From the NCBI GenBank assembly GCA_030066975.1, contig JASJAO010000008.1, positions 62,001-126,000 of the forward strand: 64,000 nt of DNA, in the 5' to 3' direction. Under the pieces are notes generated by a model that saw only the letters and a program-made list of their open reading frames with translations, made no database searches and was not told the DNA's origin. The position numbers were made by a program, and so were the translations under genes. Shown here in pieces: positions 22,696 through 32,010 of this stretch. This DNA comes from Henriciella sp. Its GTDB lineage: Bacteria; Pseudomonadota; Alphaproteobacteria; Caulobacterales; Hyphomonadaceae. Positions within the stretch are counted from its first letter, which is position 1; each line of letters begins with the position of its first letter.

Positions 22696-23556
22696 TTAAG
22701 GGGCGAACTCGAGCAGCATCAGACCGGCCGCAAGGATTGATGCGGCGGCGATCCGGCGGCGTCCAAACGGTTCGCGCAGGAAAATCGCCCCAAACAGCGC
22801 GCCGAACACAACGGAGGTTTCGCGGATCGCGGTGACATTCGCGGTGTCGGCGAGTGTAAACGCCCAGAGGGCCGCGCCATAGGAGATGGTGCCGAGCAGG
22901 CCGCCCAGGGTCCCGTTCCAGATTTGTGGTCTGATGCCGCTCCAGATCCGGCCCCGCCGGGAGACCAGCATCGCGGCAGTGATACCAATCCAGTCGAGCA
23001 GGAAGAGCCAGACGATGTAGGTGCCGACATGGTCCGCAAGCCGGATGCCGCGCGCATCAACCACCGAATAGGCGGCAATTCCCATCGCTGTCATCACAGC
23101 CCAAAACAAAGCGGCGCGTTGCAGTTTTTTCTGTCCGGCTTCCAGATCGTCGGGCAGGGCAAAGACGATGAGTGCGGCGGTGGCAATCAGCAAGCCGATC
23201 CAGCCGAGCAGGCTGGGAGTTTCTGACAGAAACACGGAGGCGGCAATCGCAGTCATCAGGGGCGCCAGGCCGCGCATCACTGGAAAAACAAGTGAAAGAT
23301 CGCCGCGATGAAGCGAGCGGATCATGGCGAACTGATAGCCCCAATGCACGACCACTGAGGCTGCGAGTGCAGCCCAGACCGTTGGCGTCGGCAGGGGCAC
23401 AAACGGTATGAATGGCACCACGCTTAAGGCCATGGCAATGGACAGGATCATGCGCGCGGAGAGCACGTCGCCGCCGTTTTTGAGAAACGTATTGGTCGCC
23501 GCCACCGTAACGGCGGACAACAGGCACAAGGCAATGGGCAGCAGGGTTGAGCTCAT
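22696..23556 (-). CDS. DMT-superfamily (EamA) permease
   Basis: A 286-residue protein with ten predicted helices in two EamA repeats (about residues 5-135 and 145-285); each half ends in the usual short helix and loop, LFGAIFLREPFGRRRI in the second. It is a drug/metabolite exporter or importer of unknown substrate. ATG 23556 is preceded by GAGGGGG; an upstream in-frame start at 23640 adds a polar, non-homologous stretch and is rejected. Divergent from the ABC-F gene. Confidence 0.82.
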   Translation of the reverse strand: MSSTLLPIALCLLSAVTVAATNTFLKNGGDVLSARMILSIAMALSVVPFIPFVPLPTPTVWAALAASVVVHWGYQFAMIRSLHRGDLSLVFPVMRGLAPLMTAIAASVFLSETPSLLGWIGLLIATAALIVFALPDDLEAGQKKLQRAALFWAVMTAMGIAAYSVVDARGIRLADHVGTYIVWLFLLDWIGITAAMLVSRRGRIWSGIRPQIWNGTLGGLLGTISYGAALWAFTLADTANVTAIRETSVVFGALFGAIFLREPFGRRRIAAASILAAGLMLLEFAP

Positions 23557-23638
23557 CTTGCCCCCTCGCGCGTCGGCATAAGGGAAGTCAAGCGGTGGAT
23601 GCTTGTCTTCGCCGGTAGCGGCGCTAAACCCCTCGCCC

Positions 23639-25540
23639 ATGTTGAAGATTTCCGATCTTGATTACCGGGTCGAGGCCCGGCCCCTGTTTGAAGGGGCGTC
23701 CGCGCAGATTGCGGCGGGTTGGAAAGTCGGTCTGGTCGGGCGCAATGGAACTGGCAAGTCGACGCTGCTGCGGCTGATCCGGGAAGATGTCGAACATCCC
23801 AGCAAGCAAAGCGCGATCAAACTGAACCAGGGCGCGCGGCTCGGTTGGGTCGCGCAAGAAGTCGCCCCGGGCGATGAGACCGTGCTGGAGGTCGTGTTGG
23901 CCGCCGATCATGAGCGCCACGCGCTGATGCAGGAAGCCGACACCGCGACCGATCCCGACCGGATCGCCGAGATCCATACGCGCCTGGTTGATATTGATGC
24001 CTGGTCGGCCGAAGCCCGCGCCGCCGAAGTGCTGATGGGGCTAGGGTTTACGCATCAGGATCTGTCGCGGGCCACACGGGAGTTTTCGGGCGGCTGGCGG
24101 ATGCGGGCGGCGATTGCCGGGGTGCTGTTCTCACAACCAGATCTGCTCTTGCTGGATGAGCCGACCAACTATCTCGATCTGGAAGGCGCGGCCTGGCTTG
24201 AAGGCTATTTGAAGAAGTATCCGCACACAGTGATCATTGTCAGCCATGATCGCGAGCTGCTGAACCGGTGCGTGACGCACACAATGGCGCTGGAGCATCG
24301 CAAACTGTCTATCGTACCGGGCGGATATGATGCCTGGTTGAAAATCCGGGCGGAAAAAGTTGCGCAGCTCGAAGCGCAGCGGAAGAAGCAGGAGGCAGAG
24401 CGGGCGCACCTGCAGGCTTTTGTCGACCGGTTTCGCTATAAGGAATCCAAGGCGCGTCAGGCCCAGTCTCGGGTGAAGATGCTGGAGAAGATGAAGGACA
24501 TTTCCATCCCGCTCGCGGAACGGACTGTACCGTTCAATTTTCCATCCGGTGAAGAGAAACTCGCCCCGCCCATGTTGCTGCTGGAAGACGCGGTGCTTGG
24601 TTATGGCGCCGGGGCTGACATTTTGCGGAATGTGGATCTGCGCCTGGACCCCGATGACCGGATCGCGATTGTCGGCACGAACGGGCAGGGCAAGACCACG
24701 CTCGTCAAATCCATTGCCGAACGCCTGCCGCTGATGGCGGGGCGTAAGAAAGTGCCGAAAGCCATTCGGATCGGCTATTTCAGTCAGGATCAGATGGATG
24801 AGCTGACGGCGGGCGAAACCGTGCTGGATCACGTTCGGCGGGCTTTACCCCTGAACACGCCGGTCGCGCGTCAGCGTGCTGTGGCCGCCGGGATGGGCTT
24901 TTCTCACGAGAAAGTCGAAACCAAGATTGAACGCCTGTCCGGCGGCGAGAAAGTTCGCCTTCTGCTTGGCCTAATGGCAATGGAAAAGCCGAATGTGCTG
25001 ATCTTGGATGAGCCGACCTCACATCTCGACATCGATAGCCGCGAAGCGCTGATCTATGCCCTGAATGATTTTCGAGGCGCGGTCCTGCTGATCACCCACG
25101 ATGTGTTCCTGGCGGAGGCCACGGCGGATCAGTTGTGGCTGGTCAAGGATGGAGCCGCGACGCCTTATGCTGGCGATCTGTCTGACTATCGCAAACTGGT
25201 GCTGCAGGCTGATCGTGGGAAGGGGGAGACACCGAAGGCGAAAACGGTTGAGGTGAAGCCGGAACCGAAATTGGACAAGGCCGAGCAACGCCGTCTGGCA
25301 TCGGAAAAGCGCAAGGCTGCCGCGCCCTTGAAGCGCAAAGCCGAAGCGGCAGAAAAGCGGCTCAGCAAGGCGACGGCGGATCTCTCACGCATTGATGAAG
25401 ACCTGTCGCAGCCGGGACAGAGTTCTGACGAGATACAGGCGCTGATGGTGAAACGCGGCAAACTGACGGACGCGATTGAACAAGCCGAGATGGACTGGAT
25501 GGAGGCGAGCGAAGCCTATGAAGCGGCGCTAGAGGATTAA
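23639..25540 (+). CDS. ABC-F family ATPase (Uup/YheS type)
   Basis: A 633-residue soluble protein with two ABC domains and no membrane part. Domain 1 has GRNGTGKST near residue 35, FSGGWRMR and LLLLDEPTNYLD; domain 2 has GTNGQGKTT near residue 350, LSGGEKVR and VLILDEPTSHLD. A charged linker of about 80 residues lies between them, and the last 90 residues form a basic coiled coil as in Uup-like members. ABC-F proteins act on ribosomes, rescuing or tuning elongation. ATG 23639 starts at MLKISDLDYRVE. Confidence 0.9.
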   Translation: MLKISDLDYRVEARPLFEGASAQIAAGWKVGLVGRNGTGKSTLLRLIREDVEHPSKQSAIKLNQGARLGWVAQEVAPGDETVLEVVLAADHERHALMQEADTATDPDRIAEIHTRLVDIDAWSAEARAAEVLMGLGFTHQDLSRATREFSGGWRMRAAIAGVLFSQPDLLLLDEPTNYLDLEGAAWLEGYLKKYPHTVIIVSHDRELLNRCVTHTMALEHRKLSIVPGGYDAWLKIRAEKVAQLEAQRKKQEAERAHLQAFVDRFRYKESKARQAQSRVKMLEKMKDISIPLAERTVPFNFPSGEEKLAPPMLLLEDAVLGYGAGADILRNVDLRLDPDDRIAIVGTNGQGKTTLVKSIAERLPLMAGRKKVPKAIRIGYFSQDQMDELTAGETVLDHVRRALPLNTPVARQRAVAAGMGFSHEKVETKIERLSGGEKVRLLLGLMAMEKPNVLILDEPTSHLDIDSREALIYALNDFRGAVLLITHDVFLAEATADQLWLVKDGAATPYAGDLSDYRKLVLQADRGKGETPKAKTVEVKPEPKLDKAEQRRLASEKRKAAAPLKRKAEAAEKRLSKATADLSRIDEDLSQPGQSSDEIQALMVKRGKLTDAIEQAEMDWMEASEAYEAALED

Positions 25541-26118
25541 AGCGCGGCCTCAACGGCGGTGACTTCCGGCACATAGGCTTTCAGCATGTTCTCAATGCCC
25601 TGTTTCAGAGTCATGGTCGATGAAGGGCAACCGGCGCAGGCACCGCGCATGGAGAGGTGGACGATGCCGGTGTCGGGTTCAAACCGGTGGAAGATGATGT
25701 CGCCGCCATCTTGGGCCACAGCCGGGCGGACGCGCGTATCGATCAGTTCGATAATCTCGCCGACAATCTCTGCGGCATCGCCTTCATAATCATCAGCAGA
25801 GGCCTCAGGTGTTGTTTGTTCGGGCGCGCCGGTCGCCATCACGGGCAGGCCCGCAACGAAATGGTCCATAATCGTTGCAAGCGCCATCGGGCGGACATGT
25901 TTCCAGTCGGCGTCCGCGTCTTTGGTGAGTGAGATGAAATCGCTACCCAAGAAGACGCGTACGACCCCACTGACATCGAACAAGGCTTGCGCGAGGGGGC
26001 TCGTGCCGGCTTCTTCCACTGCGGCGAAATCATACGGGCCGGTTTGGCCGGTCACAGTCTGGCCGGGCAGAAATTTCAGCGTGTCCGGATTGGGCGTCGG
26101 TTCGGTCTGGATAAACAT
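25537..26118 (-). CDS. Fe-S carrier of the NfuA/NifU C-terminal type
   Basis: A 193-residue scaffold/carrier for [4Fe-4S] clusters. The N-terminal Nfu domain starts FIQTEPTPNPDTLKFLPG; the C-terminal NifU-like domain contains the cluster ligands in MRGACAGCPSSTMTLK near residue 160. Start ATG 26118 with GAGGA upstream; the frame extends to 26163 without homology. Its last 4 bases overlap the convergent ABC-F stop. Confidence 0.9.
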   Translation of the reverse strand: MFIQTEPTPNPDTLKFLPGQTVTGQTGPYDFAAVEEAGTSPLAQALFDVSGVVRVFLGSDFISLTKDADADWKHVRPMALATIMDHFVAGLPVMATGAPEQTTPEASADDYEGDAAEIVGEIIELIDTRVRPAVAQDGGDIIFHRFEPDTGIVHLSMRGACAGCPSSTMTLKQGIENMLKAYVPEVTAVEAAL

Positions 26119-26182
26119 ATCAGCGTCCTCTGGTCTGCCTGTCAGATGATGGATACAGGCCAAAGTTTCAAGGCGAATGCGC

Positions 26183-27253
26183 TTACGGTGTGACCGTTTC
26201 TTCTGCTGAGGCCACGGTCACCGCTTCGGTATTGGCGGCCTGGGCCTCGAGAGCGGCTTTCAGATCCATCAGCGCGGTCTCGGCTTCCAGCATGTAGAAG
26301 GTCATGGTGGCGGGGTGATCGGACAAGACCTTACCGGTGCCGGACTGGCTGGAAATGATCATTGGGCTGAAGGTTGCGGCGCGGCGCAACGTAGCAAAGG
26401 CACGGTCCATGGCTTCAGCAGCGTCGGGGGAAGAGACCAAGCTCGGCTCGTTCAGAAAAGTCGCCATGAGAAGCTGACCGGCGACATGGGCCCGAGCACG
26501 GGCCTGATAGATGGCCATCACGTCCTGTTTTGAAGCGGGCCAGGCTTCTGCCGAATTGGCGCGGACCCGCAACTCGGTTTGCGCCTCAGAGGCCCAGGAT
26601 GCGAACATGTCGAGACGTCCGAACAGTGTTTCGAGCCCTACAGGAGCGATGGTCAGCTCACGTGAGACGCGGCCATCGAACCGTTGCAGGGCTTCTGCAG
26701 CCGCATGCAGACGTGGTTCCAGTTTTGTGTCATCGGCCGGGGCAAGCAGGCGACCTGCAGCGGTGAGATCGACGTCCGGGCGACCGTCAGCGTCGAGCGT
26801 GGCATTGGCGCTGGCGAGCACATATTCCGATAGAGCAGCGAAGGTGCTGTCCTGCCAGGCCGGGAGGGCGATGAGACGAGCCTGCGGATGCCAGTCGCCG
26901 CGGTCGGCTGCGATCCCGGCGCCTGTCAGTTCACGGCCGACCAAAGTCAGCGCTGTGCCGATTTCGGGCGAGGTCCAATTGTCGCCAGGCGCCATGACAA
27001 TCTGGCTGTCATCGACCTGATGCGACGTCATGACGGCTGCGGGGTAACCGCCGACCAGGACCAGAACGATCAAAAGTTTGGCCGCGCCGACAATCCGGCG
27101 CCAGATCCGACCGAGGGTTTCCATAAGCGGGCTCGGTTCGGCCTCATCCAGGTAGGCCTCTGGAAGGTCTGAGCCGATGAGTGTGACGATAGGAGGTTTG
27201 CCTGTCGATTCAGCTTCTTCGTAGGCGGCAGGTATTTTTTGAACCACGCTCAT
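26183..27253 (-). CDS. Membrane-anchored protein, DUF2333-like
   Basis: A 356-residue protein with a cytoplasmic N-terminus of about 55 residues, one transmembrane helix (about residues 57-76) and a large periplasmic helical domain. PGDNWTSPEIGTALTLVGRELT just after the membrane segment and the helical remainder resemble DUF2333; this is a low-certainty family call. It ends in an acidic, Glu/Thr-rich tail. No known function. It stands alone between nfuA and the lipoprotein cluster. Confidence 0.65.
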   Translation of the reverse strand: MSVVQKIPAAYEEAESTGKPPIVTLIGSDLPEAYLDEAEPSPLMETLGRIWRRIVGAAKLLIVLVLVGGYPAAVMTSHQVDDSQIVMAPGDNWTSPEIGTALTLVGRELTGAGIAADRGDWHPQARLIALPAWQDSTFAALSEYVLASANATLDADGRPDVDLTAAGRLLAPADDTKLEPRLHAAAEALQRFDGRVSRELTIAPVGLETLFGRLDMFASWASEAQTELRVRANSAEAWPASKQDVMAIYQARARAHVAGQLLMATFLNEPSLVSSPDAAEAMDRAFATLRRAATFSPMIISSQSGTGKVLSDHPATMTFYMLEAETALMDLKAALEAQAANTEAVTVASAEETVTP

Positions 27254-27399
27254 GGGCTGATCGACGTCTCTTCTGTTGGATGGACTTCACTTGGCGCAAG
27301 AAACGCGCCGCGTTCAAGTCATATTCTGTTTAAACTTTGTCAAGACTTAGTCCGTGCCCTGAATTACAACCAGAAAACTGTTGCGAAGGGCAGACCTGC

Positions 27400-28539
27400 C
27401 TATTCGATGATCTCGACCCCCTCGGGCAGGACCGCCACGCTGGCGACCTCGACTGTATCATTTTCGATCATCTGGCCCCGGCCATTCTCGCGGCGTTCAT
27501 AGGCGGCGACGAGAGACATATAGGGCGGGACATGGGTGAAGCCTTCACCTTCAAGCGGCGACTTGATTTCGAAATGCAGATGGAACGTGGTTGCGGTGCC
27601 GCCGAAATCGTTCGACGCATAGCCAAGCTCCTGGCCTTTGGTGACCAGCTCATCTTCGGCGACTTTCAAAGCCCCCATATTGAGATGGATATAGTTGTAG
27701 AGATTGCCGGTCTCATTGCCGCGAAGTGTGACCCAATAGTTACCGATCTTGGTGATCGTGCCAGCCTCGACCGCAACGACGGAATGCAGTTCCGGTTTGT
27801 CCGGACGCATCGCCACCATTTCGAGACAGTCGGCGCGGGTGCCAACGCGGATGTCCTGACCCTGATGAACTTTCTCAGCTGGGCAGAGCGGCGTGTTGCG
27901 CGTACGCGAGCGGGTTTCGCAGAAATTGTCGCGCCAGGGCGCGGTGAAATTGCGTTCATCGCATTGGCCGCCCTGACCGCCCATAAAGCCGCCAAACCGC
28001 CAGACCTGGGACTGAGGATAGGCCGGGGCATCCTTGATCGGGAACAGCATGTCGGGGACATAGACGGTCTGGTCCGGGGATCCGATCCCTGAACCCGGAA
28101 TAAGATCGCCCGGCGGATAGTATTCGAACTTGACCGGCAAGGGTTGGGGTTCCGGCTCGACCGGGTCGGGCGTGTCCGGGTCGGCAGGGCCGACGGGATC
28201 GGGTGTATCGGGATCTGTGGGGGCATCTGGATCCGTGGGGACGCTTGGATCGTCTGCTCCATCGGCTGGGTCCGGCGTAACGGGATCGGCCGGGTCAGCG
28301 TCCACAGGATCAACCGGATCTGCTGCGTCCGGATCAGGGGGCGTGACCGGTGTGTCTGGATCAGGGTCGGGCTCGCCATAAGGATTATCGACCGGGACCG
28401 TTGGCGGCGCCGGGCCTGGGGCTCCATCCGGAATGACGGGATCTTCCGGCACGCTGCGGCCATCGCCGGGCAAACGCACCGCGTCGCAAGCGGATAAGGC
28501 GAGAACCGCGCCCAGAACTGAGCTCAACAAAATGCGCAT
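27400..28539 (-). CDS. M23-family metallopeptidase lipoprotein with Asp-Pro linker
   Basis: A 379-residue outer-envelope protein: a lipoprotein signal with LSAC (Cys near 18), a low-complexity linker of Asp/Pro/Thr repeats (about residues 25-135) and a C-terminal LytM/M23 domain. The zinc ligands are recognisable in HQGQD near residue 225 and HLHFE near residue 340, so it should be an active peptidoglycan hydrolase. The linker resembles a spacer across the periplasm. It starts immediately after the upstream lipoprotein stop, as the last gene of a four-gene lipoprotein run led by a subtilase. Confidence 0.83.
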   Translation of the reverse strand: MRILLSSVLGAVLALSACDAVRLPGDGRSVPEDPVIPDGAPGPAPPTVPVDNPYGEPDPDPDTPVTPPDPDAADPVDPVDADPADPVTPDPADGADDPSVPTDPDAPTDPDTPDPVGPADPDTPDPVEPEPQPLPVKFEYYPPGDLIPGSGIGSPDQTVYVPDMLFPIKDAPAYPQSQVWRFGGFMGGQGGQCDERNFTAPWRDNFCETRSRTRNTPLCPAEKVHQGQDIRVGTRADCLEMVAMRPDKPELHSVVAVEAGTITKIGNYWVTLRGNETGNLYNYIHLNMGALKVAEDELVTKGQELGYASNDFGGTATTFHLHFEIKSPLEGEGFTHVPPYMSLVAAYERRENGRGQMIENDTVEVASVAVLPEGVEIIE

Positions 28540-29190
28540 CTATCGTGTCCTTGCAACGAGCAGCTCATTGACGGCTGCGATCGCTTCTTCCTCGCTTATG
28601 CAAGTTTCGTTCGGGCGCGCATTGTTGCAGGTGAACTCGACAATGTAGCTCGCGCCATAGCGGCTGAAGGAGACCTGTGCCCCGATCATGGTTTCTTCGA
28701 ACCGCAGGTCTGTGTCGGTTGCGGTGAGGCCGCGTCCGGGCGCTGCGACGAGCCGGTCGGTTCCATTGATTTCCATGTCGTAGTCCCCGCCGGGATATGA
28801 GGCATAATAGCCATCAGCGACCGGGACGACTTTCGGGCGCTCGCCGCCAGTGACCGATGCCGGGGCGATCGGGCCGACAGGGAGTAAAACCGGAACCTGA
28901 GGGTCCTCGGTGATGTTGGCGATTGTCACGCTGTCATCGGAACTGATGTCTCGGGTGGCAAAATCAGCCTGGGCGGCCTGCCAGTCGATGTCGGCCCGTT
29001 TGGCGGTCGATTCAGTGCGATCCTGCACAGGCGCCAGGTCGACATCAGGCGCCGGCGGGTCAGCCGGAGCTGCAGGCGCGGCGAGGTCAACTGGCGGCTC
29101 GGGCTCTGTCTGCGGCGTTTCACCCTGGCGATAGCAGGCGGTGAGCAAGATGGCCGCGCCGAGGCTGGTGAGGAAGAAGGTATGGGTCAT
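28540..29190 (-). CDS. Lipoprotein of unknown function
   Basis: A 216-residue protein with a lipobox (LTAC, Cys near 19), a Pro/Ala-rich spacer (about residues 25-55) and a C-terminal globular part containing SYIVEFTCNNARPNETC; its two cysteines may pair. No family is recognised. It overlaps the previous lipoprotein gene by 4 bases (ATGA) and abuts the M23 gene, so the three are surely co-transcribed. A regulatory or adaptor role for the cluster enzymes is a guess. Confidence 0.7.
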   Translation of the reverse strand: MTHTFFLTSLGAAILLTACYRQGETPQTEPEPPVDLAAPAAPADPPAPDVDLAPVQDRTESTAKRADIDWQAAQADFATRDISSDDSVTIANITEDPQVPVLLPVGPIAPASVTGGERPKVVPVADGYYASYPGGDYDMEINGTDRLVAAPGRGLTATDTDLRFEETMIGAQVSFSRYGASYIVEFTCNNARPNETCISEEEAIAAVNELLVARTR

Positions 29191-29699
29191 TTCGGGTTGC
29201 CTCCGGCATTGGCATAGGCGTTGGAATCAAGCTCCGCATAAGCCAGATTGTTGAGGCCGCGCAGGGCGGTCAGCACGTCCTGCGGCGAACGATTGTAAGG
29301 ATCATTCTGGGGCAGGGCGAGGATCAGTTCGCCGGAATAGCTGGCACTGCTGAGGTAAAGTCCAGCAAGGGCCGGGCGCCCGGAGGCCCAGGCCTGATAT
29401 TTGGCCTGCGCGCCATTATAGTCACGTCGGAACGATTTGCAGACGTCTTCCAGCGCGGGTTCGTCCCGGAATCTAACAATGAAGGTCGCGGCGGGTTGAA
29501 CGGAGGTCATGGCCTGTGCGGGCAGAACTTCAGGCTCGTTTTCTGGTGTTTCGAGCATCCAGCGGGGAATCCAGGAGGCGGACTGATCAGGCGCGGTATT
29601 TCCGAACGTATCGCAGGCTGCAACGCCGATCAGGCAGAGGGCGCCCATTAAGCCGGCGAACCGAACCGTCTCGTTTGAATTTGCGAATTGGATCGCCAC
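29187..29699 (-). CDS. Lipoprotein resembling a stand-alone subtilase propeptide (I9-like)
   Basis: A 170-residue protein, starting at GTG 29699 with AGGGGAA 6 bases upstream; the longer frame to 29759 would overlap the subtilase gene. Lipobox VAAC near residue 28. The C-terminal 100 residues open with TFIVRFRDEP and close with LTALRGLNNLAYAELDSNAY, the beginning and end pattern of an inhibitor-I9 subtilase propeptide (a short strand, helices, then a VxYAExD-type edge strand). It lies 19 bp downstream of an S8 peptidase. It may be a membrane-tethered chaperone or inhibitor of that enzyme; this is inference from pattern and neighbourhood. Confidence 0.62.
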   Translation of the reverse strand: MAIQFANSNETVRFAGLMGALCLIGVAACDTFGNTAPDQSASWIPRWMLETPENEPEVLPAQAMTSVQPAATFIVRFRDEPALEDVCKSFRRDYNGAQAKYQAWASGRPALAGLYLSSASYSGELILALPQNDPYNRSPQDVLTALRGLNNLAYAELDSNAYANAGGNPK

Positions 29700-29718
29700 T
29701 GTCTTCCCCTTTTCTCCC

Positions 29719-31926
29719 CTATTGCGACAGGTCGACCGCGCCCATGTCGAGCAGGCCACTGCCGCACTTTCTCAAGCAGATATCGTCGTTTCCTTCGATC
29801 CGCGTTGCCCCCGGAAACTGCCGACATTCGCCAAGGCACTGATCTCCGGTGATGGAGGTTACGCCGGTCATCAGGCGGGAGACAAGCTCGGTGGCTGTCA
29901 ATTCCGGGCGTTTCGACTTGATCAGAGCGAGCGCGCCAGACACGTGAGGGGCGGCCATACTGGTGCCTTGCTCATAGGCATAGAAACAACTGGCCACGGG
30001 CTGTCCGCTGACCGGGTCAAAGCAATTGGCGGCTGACTTGGTCGACAGGACGCCGTCAGGATTGCCATCGCCATTGTCATCGCGGGTGAGGTCGCCGCCC
30101 GGGGCGAGAATATCCACCTCGTCTCCGAAATTCGAGTAGGGAGCGAGGAAACCGCGCGCATCGCTGCCGGCCACGGTAACCACGTTGCGGCAGCCGGCCG
30201 GTGCGTAGAATTCGGTCGAAACGCGATCATTGCCAGCAGCTGCGACCACAACAACGCCTTGTGCGGTGACCGCATCAATGGCGTCCTGAAGCGAGGCCGG
30301 GCAGGTCCGGAACAGGCCAATCGACAGGTTGATGATGTCTGCCGGGTTGTCGTTCCAGACCTCTTCGTTCAGCTCGTTAAACTCAGGGATCTCACCAGCG
30401 GCCCATCGGATTGCGTCATTAATGTCTGACAGGCGCCCGCCGCATTTACCGAGTGCGCGGACCGGCACGATTTTGACGTTCCAGGCGGCACCGGCAATGC
30501 CCGCGCGATTGTTGGTTGCGCCAGCCCCGACGGTGCCCGCGACGTGGGTACCATGATAAGTATCAGCGAAGACCCCGTTCTCCGGGCAGGCGTCGCCCGG
30601 ATCGTCCGGGTTGTCGTCTCTGCCATCGCCGTCATTGCCGACCAGTGGATCGGTGACCATGTCCCAGCCCCGAACCAGATTCTCAGACTCGGATATGTCC
30701 GGGTGCGCCATGTCGAGGCCGGTATCGATCACAGCGACAACGACATCCGGTGAGCCTTGCGTGCCCTCATTGGTCCAGAAGTCCACAAAGCCAGCACCGC
30801 CTGCAGATTCGCCGGTGTCTGAGCCTTGCGAGCGCAGGTGCCATTGCAGGTCAAACAGCGGGTCATTCGGGGTGATCTGAACCGTTGTCGGCCCTTCTCC
30901 TTCCGGACGCCGGATGATCTGTGCGTCGAATACATAGTCCTTTTCGACATATTCAAACTCGCCGGAGGCCTGTAAATCGTCGATCACGCATTGCATCGCC
31001 AGCAGGGGATCATTGCGGGCCGCCTCGACATTTTCCGGCGTACACTCAATGTCTGTTTCGTAGGCGTAGGTCTGTTGCGGCGTGGTCTGACCCTGAAACT
31101 GGGTCGGGCTCATCGCATCGGCGCCGATTTCGATGACCATCTGACCCGTGCGCGAGCGCTGAATGGCAGCGGCGACCCCGAATTTGTTCGCCGCTTCGAT
31201 CATCCGGTCTTCTGCGATCATCTGTCGATCGAGCGCTGCAGCCCGCATAGTCAGCGCGCGCTCGGCCAGTTTCGGCCGCATGTCTGGAAGCGCCGCAATC
31301 TTTTCTTCAATGCTTGGTGGGCGCGGTAGGGAGCGGCTGCGCATGACCGAGCGTTCCGGCGCGCTCGGCGCTTGCTCGGCGTCCGGGTCGCGTGGCGATA
31401 GCGAGCGGGTGCGCTCTCGAATGGCGACACGAGGGCTCATCACGGCAATTGAGCGCGTTCGTTTCGTGGTCGGACCCTGGATTTTCTCAATCACTTCAGG
31501 GTTGGACATCGCCTCTTCGGTGGTTTCCTCGTCCAGCACGACGATTTTCGCTTCGGTCATGTCATCGACAATGATATCTTCAGCGAGCGTCGGGTCGGCC
31601 TTCACCGAAGCCATGGCCACTGGCGGTGGCAAGTCGCGCGGCTTGGCCACGATCGAGCCGATCACGAAGCGACTGGCCGCGCGCTCCTGCGGCGGGACTT
31701 GAACGGATTGGGGCTGAATTGTGCCGGACATGGCCCGGGCTTCGACCGGCACGGCTTCAAGCTGATCCGGCGCGGAATCGACCTCATTGCCAAGGATCTG
31801 ATTGATCACCGAGGAGATCAGGCCATTGGCGCGGTCTGCGCGCTCCTGCTGGCGATCACAAGCTGTCAGAGTTAGCGCCAGCAGACCACACACGGTCAGT
31901 TGGAACGCCTGGTACCGGGTCTTCAT
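29719..31926 (-). CDS. S8-family serine peptidase lipoprotein (subtilase)
   Basis: A 735-residue lipoprotein: lipobox LTAC (Cys23), a long N-terminal region (about 24-345) and a subtilisin domain. The catalytic residues are Asp401 (VAVIDTGLD), His458 (DTYHGTHVAG) and Ser656 (GTSMAAPH), with oxyanion Asn566 (AAAGND). A putative propeptide ends near SGEFEYVEKDYVF (residue 332). Several cysteine pairs in the catalytic domain suit an oxidising compartment. The Arg/Ser-rich 155-205 segment looks disordered. It leads the four-gene lipoprotein operon. The substrate is unknown; envelope maturation or defence against surface proteins are possibilities. Confidence 0.88.
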   Translation of the reverse strand: MKTRYQAFQLTVCGLLALTLTACDRQQERADRANGLISSVINQILGNEVDSAPDQLEAVPVEARAMSGTIQPQSVQVPPQERAASRFVIGSIVAKPRDLPPPVAMASVKADPTLAEDIIVDDMTEAKIVVLDEETTEEAMSNPEVIEKIQGPTTKRTRSIAVMSPRVAIRERTRSLSPRDPDAEQAPSAPERSVMRSRSLPRPPSIEEKIAALPDMRPKLAERALTMRAAALDRQMIAEDRMIEAANKFGVAAAIQRSRTGQMVIEIGADAMSPTQFQGQTTPQQTYAYETDIECTPENVEAARNDPLLAMQCVIDDLQASGEFEYVEKDYVFDAQIIRRPEGEGPTTVQITPNDPLFDLQWHLRSQGSDTGESAGGAGFVDFWTNEGTQGSPDVVVAVIDTGLDMAHPDISESENLVRGWDMVTDPLVGNDGDGRDDNPDDPGDACPENGVFADTYHGTHVAGTVGAGATNNRAGIAGAAWNVKIVPVRALGKCGGRLSDINDAIRWAAGEIPEFNELNEEVWNDNPADIINLSIGLFRTCPASLQDAIDAVTAQGVVVVAAAGNDRVSTEFYAPAGCRNVVTVAGSDARGFLAPYSNFGDEVDILAPGGDLTRDDNGDGNPDGVLSTKSAANCFDPVSGQPVASCFYAYEQGTSMAAPHVSGALALIKSKRPELTATELVSRLMTGVTSITGDQCLGECRQFPGATRIEGNDDICLRKCGSGLLDMGAVDLSQ

Positions 31927-32010
31927 TCTAATTCCCCTTACGATTACGCGCGTCGGATTATCTTAACCATATGTCAATCCTGTGGCGAGGGGCGATTGTC
32001 CAAATCGGAC

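Noticed and set aside
27337-28092. 251-codon plus-strand frame
   Set aside because: Antisense to the M23 lipoprotein, whose zinc motifs and lipobox are clear.
28130-28480. Tandem DNA repeat in the M23 gene
   Set aside because: It is a degenerate Asp/Pro/Thr codon pattern inside an intact coding frame, a protein linker rather than a mobile or regulatory repeat.
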